Origin: Diacronema lutheri
Taxonomy: Eukaryota; Haptophyta; Pavlovophyceae; Pavlovales; Pavlovaceae
Reading direction: 5' to 3'
Length of the DNA: 64,000 nucleotides
Assembly: GCA_019448385.1 (NCBI GenBank)
Contig: JAGTXO010000048.1
Span: 124,001 to 188,000 of the forward strand
Positions 38,654-47,696 of the stretch are shown here, piece by piece; positions within the stretch are counted from its first letter, which is position 1, and each line of letters starts with the position of its first letter. The notes beneath the pieces are model-generated. The model was not told the DNA's origin and ran no database searches. It saw nothing but the letters and a program-made list of their open reading frames with translations. The translations under genes and the position numbers were made by a program.

Positions 38654-40630
38654 ATGAAGGAGATCGTCACGCTGCAGTTCGGCCCGCTGGCCAACCACGT
38701 CGGCGCACACCTGTGGAGCATGCAGGACGAATGGGTGGCCAACCACCACGCCGCGCGCGATGCCCAGCCCGCCGCGGACGACGATGAGGCCGAACTCGAG
38801 TTTGCGCGCGACGTGATGCTGCAGCGCATCGGCTCGGCGTCCGGCCGGCGCGAGTTCCACGTGCCGCGGCTCGTGCTCGTGGAGCGGCAGGGTGAGCTTG
38901 GCGTGGTCGGGCAGCGTGGCTTTCAGTTCGCCGCACCGTTCGAGGCCCTCGATGACGCCGCCATCGCATCGGCGCGGCAGGCGTGGGGAGGCGCGGTGCG
39001 CGTGTGCGAGGCGGACGTGTTTGCGCCGCACCCGTTCGTCGCGCAGCTGCGGCAAGCGGTCGACGAGGAGGGCGGCGAGGAGGGCGATGCGGAGGGTGAG
39101 TGGGCGGAGGAGTGCGAGGACGCGCACGCGTTGGACGGCGGCGAGGACGCGGCCGCCGGCGCCGACGAGCAGCGCGGCGCTGGCGGTGTCCTCGTTTCCG
39201 CCAACGACTTCTCCTTCCGCCAAAGCGTCCGGCATTGGTCTGATTACCTGCAGCTCGACGTGCATCCGCGCTCGGTGCACGAGCTCAAGGACTACACGCA
39301 CGGCTACTCGCGCCTCAACCGCTTTGCCGACGGCCGCGCGCTGCTCGGAGGCGCGCTGGGCGGGGGCGGCGCGGCCGCCGACGGCGACGCGCTGCTCGAC
39401 GCCGTGCGCCGGCAGCTCGAGCCGTGCGACCTGCCGCAGGGGCTGCTGGTGCTCGCCGACATGGACTCGGCGTACGGCGGCCTCGCGCACGCCACGCTCC
39501 TCGCCATCGGCGACGAGCTCGGTCGCCTCGGCTCCTTGGTGTTTGGGCTCGGTGAGGGCGCGCACGCGCATGCGAGCGATGGCGGCAATGGCGGCGGTGG
39601 CAGCGATGGCGGCAATAGCGGCAATATCGGCGATGGCGGCGATGGCGGCGGCGACGGCGGCAGCGGCGCCGCGCCACGCCTGCCCAACGAGGTGGTTTCG
39701 AATCGCACGCGCGCGCTCGCCGCCTTCTCCGAGTCAGCTTCGCTGTACGCCCCGCTTGAGCTGCCCACGGCCGGCGCGCGCGCCTCCGGCTGGCCTGACG
39801 TGCTCGGCGGCATGGGCAGCCGTTACGAGCGCGCGGCCGCGCTCAGCGTGGCGATCGACGTGCTCATTGCGCCGTGCCGCGCGCTGCACTCGCCGCACCA
39901 CCGGCCGATCTCGTGGCTTACGTCCGTCGCGTCCGTCACGTGCGCGACCAAGGCTGTCTCCGCTTCCGCCGCCTACCCCGTCGTGCGGTGGGGCACGCAG
40001 CCCGCGGGCGCGTGGCGCGCGGGCGCGTCGCTCTGCCCGCTGCTGCGCGCGTCGGCGCTGCGCAGCGCGCACGCGCCGCTGCCTCCCATCGCGCACCTGC
40101 TCGCCGCGCGCGGCTGTGAGGCGTTGCGGCCGCCGCCGGGCGGCGACGCCGCGCGCGGCGGCGACGGCCGCGCGCCGCCCGCCGAGCGCGAGCGCGCGGC
40201 GGGCCGCTCGCACGACGCGTGGTGGGCGGCGCCGGGCGAGGTGGGAGTCGGGCGGCACCACCTGCTGCGGCTTCGCACGTCCATCGACCTGCCGACTTCT
40301 TTCCCGCAGTTCTTCACCCTTGCCGCCGCGCGCGCGCTCAGCTCGCGCGCGGCCTACCGATCGGCCGACGTGTATAACCTGCCGGCGATCGCGCGGCTCG
40401 AGAACAGCGCGCTGCTCTGCGTGGGCATCAAGGAGGCGGAGGTCGCGCTGCGGAAGCAGATGCGCGTGACGGGCGGACGCGTCGAGCACGACGAGCCCGA
40501 CGAGCCCGACGAGCAGACGTGCGAGCTGCTCGCGCAGATGGCCGAGGACTACGCCGCGTGCGCGCCGGCGGGCGGAGCGGCCCTCCTCGATGGCGAGCGC
40601 GACAGCGGGCCCGACATTGACGATACGTAG
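38654..40630 (+). CDS. Misato/DML1-like tubulin-fold protein
   Basis: 658 residues, no intron needed. The start MKEIVTLQFGPLANHVGAH is the Misato segment II signature (EVLTLQ-G--A--VGAH-W). Further family blocks are VRHWSDYLQLDVHPRSVHEL, CDLPQGLLVLADMDSAYGGL and LGSLVFGLG, then a tubulin-3-like part near residue 400 (AALSVAIDVLIAPCRALHSP) and SIDLPTSFPQFF. Yeast and animal homologues act in mitochondrial distribution and morphology; the fly protein was also linked to mitotic tubulin assembly. It is longer than the ~540-570-residue relatives because of acidic inserts near residue 140-175 and a Gly/Asp/Asn/Ser-rich tract at about residues 306-340 (DNA 39570-39665). Its stop is 19 nt before the next ATG. 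Confidence 0.85.
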   Translation: MKEIVTLQFGPLANHVGAHLWSMQDEWVANHHAARDAQPAADDDEAELEFARDVMLQRIGSASGRREFHVPRLVLVERQGELGVVGQRGFQFAAPFEALDDAAIASARQAWGGAVRVCEADVFAPHPFVAQLRQAVDEEGGEEGDAEGEWAEECEDAHALDGGEDAAAGADEQRGAGGVLVSANDFSFRQSVRHWSDYLQLDVHPRSVHELKDYTHGYSRLNRFADGRALLGGALGGGGAAADGDALLDAVRRQLEPCDLPQGLLVLADMDSAYGGLAHATLLAIGDELGRLGSLVFGLGEGAHAHASDGGNGGGGSDGGNSGNIGDGGDGGGDGGSGAAPRLPNEVVSNRTRALAAFSESASLYAPLELPTAGARASGWPDVLGGMGSRYERAAALSVAIDVLIAPCRALHSPHHRPISWLTSVASVTCATKAVSASAAYPVVRWGTQPAGAWRAGASLCPLLRASALRSAHAPLPPIAHLLAARGCEALRPPPGGDAARGGDGRAPPAERERAAGRSHDAWWAAPGEVGVGRHHLLRLRTSIDLPTSFPQFFTLAAARALSSRAAYRSADVYNLPAIARLENSALLCVGIKEAEVALRKQMRVTGGRVEHDEPDEPDEQTCELLAQMAEDYAACAPAGGAALLDGERDSGPDIDDT

Positions 40631-40649
40631 GGGGGCATGATCGCTGCCA

Positions 40650-42578
40650 ATGAGATTTCTCCCAGTGAGTGACAACAAAATGCTCGCCGGTCGCCAGTTC
40701 GCGACCGGCCAGATTCGCGCGCGCGCGATGGGCCGCCCGCAGCTCGTCGTGGTGGCGCTCGTCGCGCTCGGCCTGCTCATCTTTGTACAGGTGCTGCGCG
40801 TCACCAGCTCCGACGTGGGCATGGGCCGCTTCGTCAGCCGCTCGCCCATCTCGGTGCAGCAGCGAGCGAGGGCGCTCGCCGCGCTGTCGGCTGCTCGGCC
40901 AGACGCGCCGCCGCGCGCGCCCGCACCGCAGCTCGACGGCTCACAGCGCCACGACCGGGAGCGCGCGCCGACGCCAAACGCGACGCGTGCCGCGGCTCTT
41001 GCTGCCCGCGCGCGGCTCGCCGAGCCCAACGGCCTCGACGCGTGCGCGTACGAGCCGGCGGCCGACCCGCGCGCGCTCGGCGCCGGCCCGCACGAGCCGC
41101 CCGTCGTGCCGCTATCGGACACGACGACGTGCCCGGGCCGCTCGCCGTTCCACACGCTGCTGACCGCGCAGGGCACAACGTACCAGGGCTGGCAGGCGCG
41201 CATCATGTACTACCACTGGCGCAAGCAGCGCGCGGCCGCGGGCCGGTGCACCGACATGACTGGCTTCACGCGGCTGTGCGCGAGCAAGGACGGCGCGCCC
41301 GACGGCCTCGAGGCGTCGATGCCGACCATCTATATTGCGCAGCTGCCCGACGAGCTCATCCGATCGCACTTTGGCTTTGGCGTCCTCAACCGGCCCCATT
41401 CGCTCAAGGTTCTCCTGCAGACGCCGCACCTCCTCGCGCGCATCACCGAGGAATTTGTGCTCATCGCCGAGACGGACCACGTGCTCACGCGGCCGCTCGT
41501 CAACCTGGCGACGCGCACCACCCCGGCCGCGTTCGTCTTCGGCTACATGCACGCGCACGCCGGCGTGGATTGGGTGGTCAAAAAGTATTGGCCGCAGGGA
41601 AGCCACGCGCGCGTGCAACCGATTGGCCCGTCGCCCGCGATGATCAGCAAGGCGCAGCTCGCGACCTTCGTGGACGACTGGCTCGCCTTCTCGCTCGACC
41701 TGCGCTCCAACGCGGACGCAGAGGCGGTAATCCAGGGGTGGGTGCAGGAGATGTGGGGCTACTCGATCGCGGCGGCAAAGGCGGCCGTCGAGCACAAGCT
41801 GGCGCGCGCACCGCGCGCACCGCGCGCTGCACGCGCACGCATCCGCTGCGATCGAGTAGCCCCGATGGCAGATGCGAGCATCCGCGCGCCCTACCGCGGC
41901 CTCACGCGACCGCACCCGCTGCGCGCGCGCGCGCGCCTCCGGTGGCAGGTGCACGACTTTCAAATCGAGCCAGGCGCGCACGTGCGGCAGCTGGCGCCGA
42001 CCTTCTGGCGGAGCGTGCACATCTTCCACTTCACGTACGGCATCGAGTTCAAGATGGACGGCACGCCGCAGGGCGTCAACCAGATCGGCGAGTGGTCGCT
42101 CGATAAACGCCACTACGGCGGCGCCTACCCACCGCTCGACCTCGAGCCGCCGCCCGCTGGGGCAAACGCGGCCGCGTGCTGGCTGCTGCAGGCGTTCAAC
42201 GAGGCGATGAGCGCGGACCCGGCGTGGCCGCGCTCGAGAGCCTTTGGCACGATCGGCTGGCGCCGCGCGTGCAGCCCGCCCGAGCGAATTGCGGCGCACC
42301 CGGTCGCCTCGCGGCTGGGCGGGAGCAAATGGACGTGGGCGGGGATTGACGGGCTCGAGTTTGTCGGCCCGTGCGACGTGAAGACGCCGTGGGGCGTGGG
42401 CAAATGGGGGCTGCAGACGAGGAGCCGGCTGTGCGACGCCGACTGCGTCGCGTCGAGCATCTTCCTCGACTTCTCGGGCGCGCACCACACGGTCGTCTTC
42501 TCGCCGGACCTTGCGACGTTCGAGTCGACGCGCGTGGGCGACGGCGAGAAGGTGGCGGGCGTGCGCGCCGCCGGCTGA
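40650..42578 (+). CDS. Hydroxyproline O-arabinosyltransferase-like (GT95) protein
   Basis: Two exons, 40650-41801 and 41949-42578, about 593 residues. The intron is GC-AG (GCGCGC..GTGGCAG, 147 nt) and joins AAVEHKL to VHDFQIEPGAH. It is a type II membrane protein: the anchor LVVVALVALGLLIFVQVL directly follows MGRPQ at 40728, and that ATG is an alternative start that leaves more room after the Misato stop. The catalytic domain matches plant HPAT/RDN1 enzymes: YQGWQARIMYYHWRK, GFTRLCASKDG, VLNRPHSLKVLLQ, VLIAETDHVLTRPLVNLA (the E-x-D-H pair is the expected metal/sugar site), IGPSPAMISK, FHFTYGIEFKMDG and GEWSLDKRHYGG. Family members add arabinose to hydroxyproline in cell-wall glycoproteins or secreted peptides in the Golgi. 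The acceptor here is unknown. Confidence 0.85.
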   Translation: MRFLPVSDNKMLAGRQFATGQIRARAMGRPQLVVVALVALGLLIFVQVLRVTSSDVGMGRFVSRSPISVQQRARALAALSAARPDAPPRAPAPQLDGSQRHDRERAPTPNATRAAALAARARLAEPNGLDACAYEPAADPRALGAGPHEPPVVPLSDTTTCPGRSPFHTLLTAQGTTYQGWQARIMYYHWRKQRAAAGRCTDMTGFTRLCASKDGAPDGLEASMPTIYIAQLPDELIRSHFGFGVLNRPHSLKVLLQTPHLLARITEEFVLIAETDHVLTRPLVNLATRTTPAAFVFGYMHAHAGVDWVVKKYWPQGSHARVQPIGPSPAMISKAQLATFVDDWLAFSLDLRSNADAEAVIQGWVQEMWGYSIAAAKAAVEHKLARAPRAPRAARARIRCDRVAPMADASIRAPYRGLTRPHPLRARARLRWQVHDFQIEPGAHVRQLAPTFWRSVHIFHFTYGIEFKMDGTPQGVNQIGEWSLDKRHYGGAYPPLDLEPPPAGANAAACWLLQAFNEAMSADPAWPRSRAFGTIGWRRACSPPERIAAHPVASRLGGSKWTWAGIDGLEFVGPCDVKTPWGVGKWGLQTRSRLCDADCVASSIFLDFSGAHHTVVFSPDLATFESTRVGDGEKVAGVRAAG

Positions 42579-42619
42579 TCGGGGCGGTGCGCCCTATGCC
42601 AGCCATGCCCCCTGTGCAC

Positions 42620-45235
42620 TCAACATTCGGTCCGGACAATGCCGGCCACATTGGCCACAGAGGCCTCTGCCTGCGCATCTGTGAGCCATGGCTGCGCAAA
42701 GACGCCCCCCGGGTCGAGGGCGCGCGACACTTTGCAGAAGCGCTCAGCACGCGCGCCAAAGACGCGGCCGACGTAGCCGGGCGGCAGCGCCCGCGCCTTG
42801 CCCCAGTGCGGCGTCGCGCACAGCCGCTGCATCGCCACCTCGAAGGGCCGCACGACGTCGGCGGCGTGCTCCGCGCGCGTGCGCCACCAGACGTTGAAGC
42901 AGCACGCGCCCTGTGGCGCGCCGCTGTTGCACGCGAGCAGCGTGTCGCGCTGCGGCGGCCCGACAAACTTGAGCTCGACGAGCCTGCCGCGGTGCGATTC
43001 GCCCAGCGCGGCGCGCAGCGCGGCCACCCCGTCCGGCGCGCGCGCGAGGGGCAGCGCGTACTCGCTCGACACCCACGCCGTCCGCGCAGCCGCAGTCGAG
43101 CGCGCCGGAGGGCCATGCGCGCGTGTGCACGCCTCTTCGTCCTTGTCGTCGGCCGCCTCGTCCGCGCCGGTGCCGTCGGGCGGCAGCTGCGCGTCGGCCG
43201 TGCCGTGGCCAAACCAATTGAGCCCATCGTAAGGCTTAACGCCGCGCTCGTCAGCGGCGGTCGGATCGGCCACGCTGCTGGCCTGCTGCTCCGGCTGGCG
43301 CGAAAGCGTCGAGAGGATCGCATCGTCCTCGCCGAGCCGCCAGTGCACCCAGGCATGCTCGTGTGAGGCGGCGAGCGCGAGCAGCGCGGCGACGTCTTGC
43401 GCTGTGCGGAGCGGCACCCGCTGCGCGCCGCGCCGCACGGCGTAGATCGGGCACACGCTCAGCTCGGCGGCGACGAGCACGCCGAGCACGCCGCACGAGA
43501 CACGCGCGGCCGCGAGCACCTCGCCATGCGCACACGCCGCGCCGCCATCGTGCAGCCATGCCGCACGCCCGTCGGCAGTAACGATGCGAACGTCCGTAAC
43601 CAAATCGGCGAGCGAGCCATGCACGAGGCTCGAGCCGTGGCTGCCGCAGCAGAGCGCGCCGCCGAGCGTGGCGTCCAGGTGCATGGGCACGGACGGCAGG
43701 CATAGGCCGTGCGCGCGCAGCACAGCGCCCAGCTCAGAGAGGCGCATACCCGCGCCTGCTCGTACGAGCGCGCCGTGCGAGGAGGGGGAGGAGGGTGAGA
43801 AGGGAAGCACGTGCGCCCAGCGTAGGCCGTGCACGTGCAGCCACGCGCAGCGCGCGCCCGCGTGCGGCGGCGCCCACGAGTGGCACGCGCCCACCACCAC
43901 GCAGCGCGCGCCCGCTCGCTCGATCTGCGCGAGCGCGTCGGCAACGTCGCGCTCGTTCGCGCACACGACGCGCTGCGGCGCGTGCGCCAGCCACGTGCCC
44001 ATCGCGCCGCCGAGCGACCCGCCCGCGCACAGCGGCGCGCGCGCGCGCTCGGGCTCCGCGCGCGCGCCGTACGCCGCCGCGCTCGCGAGGATGGCGTCGA
44101 CCACGAGCGTGTCGCGCGCTGCCTCGACGGCGGCCGTGCGGTGCGCGCCGGCCGGCGTGGGCAGCAGTCCGAGAATGTGCGCGCTATGCCGAGCCGCGTC
44201 GAGGAGCGCGGCGCGCACGCCGCCGCACACCCACCCGTCCGCGTGCAGCCGCTCCACGCCCTCGCCGCCCTCGCCGCCCTCAGCCGCCGCCGGCGCGTCG
44301 GCGCACGCCGCGGCGCGAGGCGCGGGCGTGCCATCGGCCGCAGTCACGGTGAGCGTGTTGTCGTCCATGCGCCATTCGATGCGACCGCGCGGCCCACTGA
44401 TGACGACGGCCGCGCGCGCTGGTCCCCGCTCGTCCGGCGCGAAGCTCCAGCGAAAGCGACCGCTCAGACGCCGCGCGTCGCACGCGTGCGCCAAGCGCGC
44501 GCTGCCCGCCTCGCCGCCGCCGTCGACGCGCGCGTCGCTCGCGCTCTCGACGTCGCCAAACCAGACGCGCAGCGCACGCAGCACGTGCACGCCCACGTCG
44601 AGCAGATGGTAGCCCGCGTACGCACCGGGCTGGCGCCAGCCGCGGCCAGCGGATACGCCATCGCGGCCAGCGTCGCCGGGCATGGCGTGCTCGCCGGCGG
44701 GGCGGAGCGGCTGGATGAGGTCGACGGCGTACGACAGGGGCTCGCCAACTGCGCCGCCCTCGAGCAGCTCGAGCACGCGCAGCACGCCCGGCTTGCACGC
44801 CCAGTTCTCGAGCACGCTCCACGCGCACGCCGGCGGCGCGGCCGCGAGGAGCGCGAGGAGCGCGGCGCACGCGCGAGGGTCGGCGGCGGCGGGCTTCTCG
44901 GAAATGACGCTCTTGCCCGCGGCGAGCGCGCGCTCGACGAAGACGGGCTGCACGGGGATGGGCAGCGCAACGTCGAGCACGTCCACCTCACCGTCCGTGA
45001 GCAGCGCGTCAAACTCGTCGAACCAGCGCAGCCGCCTGCCCCACGCGCCGAGCCGCTTGCGCGCGCGCTCGGTCGAAACACCAGCGCGGCAGTAGACGGC
45101 GACGACGCGCACGCGAAAGCCAAGGTCGCGGCGCCTCTCGATGCGCTGCCACGCCGGCGCGTGCGCGCGCTGCAAAAACCAGCCGCCTCCGCCCACGAGC
45201 GCGACGCGCAGGTCGCCGCCGTCCGTCGACATCAT
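42620..45235 (-). CDS. Fusion: Gfo/Idh/MocA oxidoreductase + FAD-linked aldonolactone oxidase
   Basis: 871 residues, one uninterrupted frame, ATG 45235 down to TGA 42622-42620. Residues ~1-390 are a Gfo/Idh/MocA dehydrogenase: N-terminal Rossmann strand LRVALVGGGGWF, VDVLDVALPIPVQP, and the family EKP motif in SVISEKPAAADPRA. A second domain, with GYHLLDVGVHVLRAL, holds the likely HxxD/H-type catalytic region. Residues ~400-600 are a PCMH-type FAD domain: QRVVCANERDVADALAQIE, VVVGACHSWAPP (the His matches the FAD-linking His of the gulonolactone-oxidase group) and HLDATLGGALCCGSHGSS. Residues ~600-871 are the ALO/GULO substrate domain with HWGKARALPPGY and a typical FCKVSRALDPGGVF end. Such oxidases make ascorbate-type lactones. 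The dehydrogenase may act earlier on a sugar or lactone. It is head to head with GH3, start codons 21 nt apart. Confidence 0.8.
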   Translation of the reverse strand: MMSTDGGDLRVALVGGGGWFLQRAHAPAWQRIERRRDLGFRVRVVAVYCRAGVSTERARKRLGAWGRRLRWFDEFDALLTDGEVDVLDVALPIPVQPVFVERALAAGKSVISEKPAAADPRACAALLALLAAAPPACAWSVLENWACKPGVLRVLELLEGGAVGEPLSYAVDLIQPLRPAGEHAMPGDAGRDGVSAGRGWRQPGAYAGYHLLDVGVHVLRALRVWFGDVESASDARVDGGGEAGSARLAHACDARRLSGRFRWSFAPDERGPARAAVVISGPRGRIEWRMDDNTLTVTAADGTPAPRAAACADAPAAAEGGEGGEGVERLHADGWVCGGVRAALLDAARHSAHILGLLPTPAGAHRTAAVEAARDTLVVDAILASAAAYGARAEPERARAPLCAGGSLGGAMGTWLAHAPQRVVCANERDVADALAQIERAGARCVVVGACHSWAPPHAGARCAWLHVHGLRWAHVLPFSPSSPSSHGALVRAGAGMRLSELGAVLRAHGLCLPSVPMHLDATLGGALCCGSHGSSLVHGSLADLVTDVRIVTADGRAAWLHDGGAACAHGEVLAAARVSCGVLGVLVAAELSVCPIYAVRRGAQRVPLRTAQDVAALLALAASHEHAWVHWRLGEDDAILSTLSRQPEQQASSVADPTAADERGVKPYDGLNWFGHGTADAQLPPDGTGADEAADDKDEEACTRAHGPPARSTAAARTAWVSSEYALPLARAPDGVAALRAALGESHRGRLVELKFVGPPQRDTLLACNSGAPQGACCFNVWWRTRAEHAADVVRPFEVAMQRLCATPHWGKARALPPGYVGRVFGARAERFCKVSRALDPGGVFAQPWLTDAQAEASVANVAGIVRTEC

Positions 45236-45240
45236 TTTTG

Positions 45241-45262
45241 CGCCATCGCACGTGCGATGGCG
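45241..45262. promoter_or_regulatory. Perfect 22-bp palindrome with central CACGTG between divergent genes
   Basis: The half-site CGCCATCGCAC is followed by its exact complement, giving a 22-bp perfect palindrome centred on a CACGTG box (45248-45253). It fills the gap between the two divergent start codons and overlaps the GH3 ATG (45257). CACGTG is the classic bHLH/bZIP site. Confidence 0.6.
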
Positions 45263-47467
45263 CGTGGGGTCGCGGTCGTGCTCGTGCTCGCGGGGGTGCT
45301 GGACGGCGCGGCGGCGCTGGACGGCGCGGCGGCGTTGGACGGCGCGGCGGCGCTGGACGACGTGGCGCTTCTGGACGGTGCGGCGGCGCTGGACGGTGCG
45401 GCGGAGCGCGTGCTCGCGCAGATGAGCTTTTCGGAGAAGGTCTCGCTGCTGCACGGCACGGGCGCGACCGAGCCGTACGTGGGCAACACGCGCGCCGTCG
45501 AGCGCCTCGGCGTGCCCGCGCTCGCGCTCAACGACGGGCCGCAGGGCATCCGCGTCGACCGCTTCCCCGGCACGAGCACGCAGTGGCCGTCGGCGCTCAC
45601 CGTCGCGGCGACATGGCACGAGCCGTCCATCCGCGCGTGGGGCGCGGCGATGGCCGCCGAGTTCCGCCGCAAGGGCGCCAACGTCTTCCTCGGCCCTGGC
45701 CTCAACGTCGCGCGCTCGCCGCTCGGCGGGCGTGGCTTTGAGTACCTGTCCGGTGAGGACCCGTACCTTGGCGCGACGCTCGTGCGCCCCTTCATCCGCG
45801 CGGTGCAGGCCGAGGGCTTGATCGCATGCGCCAAGCACTGGCTGCTCAACAACCAGGAGACGGATCGGCTGACCGTTTCGGTCAAAGTGAGCGCGCGCAC
45901 GCTGCGCGAGCTGTACGCGCCGCCCTTTGCGGCGGCGATCGAGGCGGGCGTGGGCAGCATCATGTGCTCGTACAACCGCGTGGGTGGCGAGTGGTCGTGC
46001 GAGAACGCGCGCACGCTTGGGCTGCTGCGCGGCGAGCTCGGCTTTGGCGGTTTCGTCGTCTCAGACTGGGGTGCGGTGCACTCGACCTCGCTGAGTGCGG
46101 GTCTCGACCAGGAGATGCCCGGCGGCGTTTTTCTCAACGAGAGCAGCCTTGCGCGGGTGCCGCGCAAGCTGCTCGACCTGGCGGCGCTCCGCGTGCTCCG
46201 TGCGATGGAGTCGGCGAAGCTGCTTCGGCCGCCCGGTGCGTTGGGCGTGCCCCCGGAGCCGCCGCCGGACGCGTCGCGCAACGTCACGTCTGACGCCAAC
46301 CGGCGGCTCGCGCGGCAGCTGGCCGCGCGCGCGACCGTGCTGCTCAAGAATGACGGGCGCCGCCTCTTGCCACTCGCGCGCACCGCCGCCGCCGCACCAA
46401 CGCGCACGCTCCTCGTCGTCGGAAGGCAAGCGATCGCGCCTCTGACGGGCGGAGGAGGCAGCGGCGCGGTCGTGCCCGCGGCCGTCGTGACGCCGCTCGA
46501 CGCGCTGCGCGAGCGGCTTGGCGTCGACGGCGGCGGCGGCTTCGTCATCTCGTACGACGCGGGCGACGACGCGCGCGCCGCGGCGGAGGCCGCGTGCCGC
46601 GCTGATCTTGTGCTCGTGCTCGCGCGGTGCGGCTCGACGGAAGGCACTGATCGTGCCGACCTGCGGCTGGGCGAAGGGCAGGACGAGCTGCTGCGCGCGA
46701 TCGCGGCGGCGGCGGGCGAGCGGACGATCGTCGCGCTCGTCACGCCCGGCGCGGTGCTCACGGCGCCGTGGGCCGCGCAGACGGCAGCCATCATCGCGCT
46801 CGGCCTGCCCGGCGAGGCGCACGCGCATGCGCTCGTTGACGTGCTGCTCGGCGAGGCGGAGCCGGCGGGGCGGCTGGCGGTGAGCTGGCCCAACGTGCAC
46901 AACGAGGCCAACTGGACCGCCGCGCAGTTCCCCGGCACGGGTGCGGGCGGCACGGTCGAGTACGCGGAGGGCTTACTTACGGGCTACCGCTGGTACGATG
47001 CACTTGGCCTCGCGCCCGCCTTCTCGTTCGGGCATGGCCTCTCGTACGGCGGGCCCTTTGAGTACGCGCGCCTGCGCGTGCAGCCGCGCGCGCGCGGCTG
47101 CACGCGCGGGCGGCCGGGCGATGGCGGCGAGTGCAAAGTTGCTGTGCGCCTCTCGCTCGCCAACCGTGGCAGCCGCGCGGGCGTCGAGGTGGCACAGCTC
47201 TACGTACGGCTGCCCGACGCGGAGGGCGAGCCGTTCGTGCAGCTGCGCGGCTTCGCTGCGCACGAGCTCAGTCCGGGCGAGTCGGTCGACGTGGCCTTCT
47301 GGCTGCGGCCGAGGGACCTGGCGGTGTGGGGCGAGCGCAATGGCGGCGGCTGGCGGGACGTGTGCGGGCGCGTCGGCATCCTCGTCGGCGCGTCCGTGCG
47401 CGACATCCGGCTGCGCGGCGCGCTCGGCGTGCCGTGCCCCAGCACGGCGGCGACCGCGGTGATCTGA
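45257..47467 (+). CDS. Secreted GH3 beta-glucosidase-type glycoside hydrolase
   Basis: 736 residues. The start MARGVAVVLVLAGVL gives a signal peptide, followed by a run of LDGAAA hexapeptides (18-bp DNA repeats, 45298-45405), then the mature start ERVLAQMSFSEKVSLLHG. GH3 landmarks: GRGFEYLSGEDPYLGA, CAKHWLLNNQETDR (Lys-His substrate motif), and GGFVVSDWGAVHS with the Asp of SDW as nucleophile. In the second domain, CGSTEGTDRADLRL contains a candidate acid/base Glu. A C-terminal fibronectin-III-like domain (VEVAQLYVRLPDAEGEP, LRGFAAHELSPGESV) completes the common three-domain form. It probably releases glucose from beta-glucans or glucosides outside the cell or in the vacuole. The substrate cannot be read from sequence. 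The promoter overlaps that of the divergent dehydrogenase-oxidase fusion. Confidence 0.9.
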   Translation: MARGVAVVLVLAGVLDGAAALDGAAALDGAAALDDVALLDGAAALDGAAERVLAQMSFSEKVSLLHGTGATEPYVGNTRAVERLGVPALALNDGPQGIRVDRFPGTSTQWPSALTVAATWHEPSIRAWGAAMAAEFRRKGANVFLGPGLNVARSPLGGRGFEYLSGEDPYLGATLVRPFIRAVQAEGLIACAKHWLLNNQETDRLTVSVKVSARTLRELYAPPFAAAIEAGVGSIMCSYNRVGGEWSCENARTLGLLRGELGFGGFVVSDWGAVHSTSLSAGLDQEMPGGVFLNESSLARVPRKLLDLAALRVLRAMESAKLLRPPGALGVPPEPPPDASRNVTSDANRRLARQLAARATVLLKNDGRRLLPLARTAAAAPTRTLLVVGRQAIAPLTGGGGSGAVVPAAVVTPLDALRERLGVDGGGGFVISYDAGDDARAAAEAACRADLVLVLARCGSTEGTDRADLRLGEGQDELLRAIAAAAGERTIVALVTPGAVLTAPWAAQTAAIIALGLPGEAHAHALVDVLLGEAEPAGRLAVSWPNVHNEANWTAAQFPGTGAGGTVEYAEGLLTGYRWYDALGLAPAFSFGHGLSYGGPFEYARLRVQPRARGCTRGRPGDGGECKVAVRLSLANRGSRAGVEVAQLYVRLPDAEGEPFVQLRGFAAHELSPGESVDVAFWLRPRDLAVWGERNGGGWRDVCGRVGILVGASVRDIRLRGALGVPCPSTAATAVI

Positions 47468-47540
47468 TGCGGCCTGATGTTGCGTGCGCCCTTTCGCTCG
47501 CTCCCTCCGTCACGCCTCGGCCCCGTGCGCGCCCCTCCTG

Positions 47541-47570
47541 CTGACCCGCCTGTAAGCGTCGTTAGTATCT
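47541..47570 (+). promoter_or_regulatory. Recurrent element (GCGTCGTTAGTAT), copy 1
   Basis: TGACCCG, a short variable part, then GCGTCGTTAGTAT. The same element occurs three times upstream of the PCGF gene, in the same orientation relative to that gene. Here it is 127 nt before the cyclodeaminase ATG. It may be a core promoter element or a mobile-element remnant. Confidence 0.4.
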
Positions 47571-47696
47571 GATGCGACGGTTTCATCCAGACTCGGAGGA
47601 CCGTTTTCGGTTTCCCCTCTGCATGATCAACCCATCATCAAATTCTTGACTGCGGAGTCCAGCGTGCACCCGAGACCGTGGCCGCATCGGACGGCC

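Noticed and set aside
43829-45256. Long + strand extension upstream of the GH3 start
   Set aside because: It is antisense to the oxidoreductase fusion and lacks GH3 similarity. The signal peptide at 45257 marks the start.
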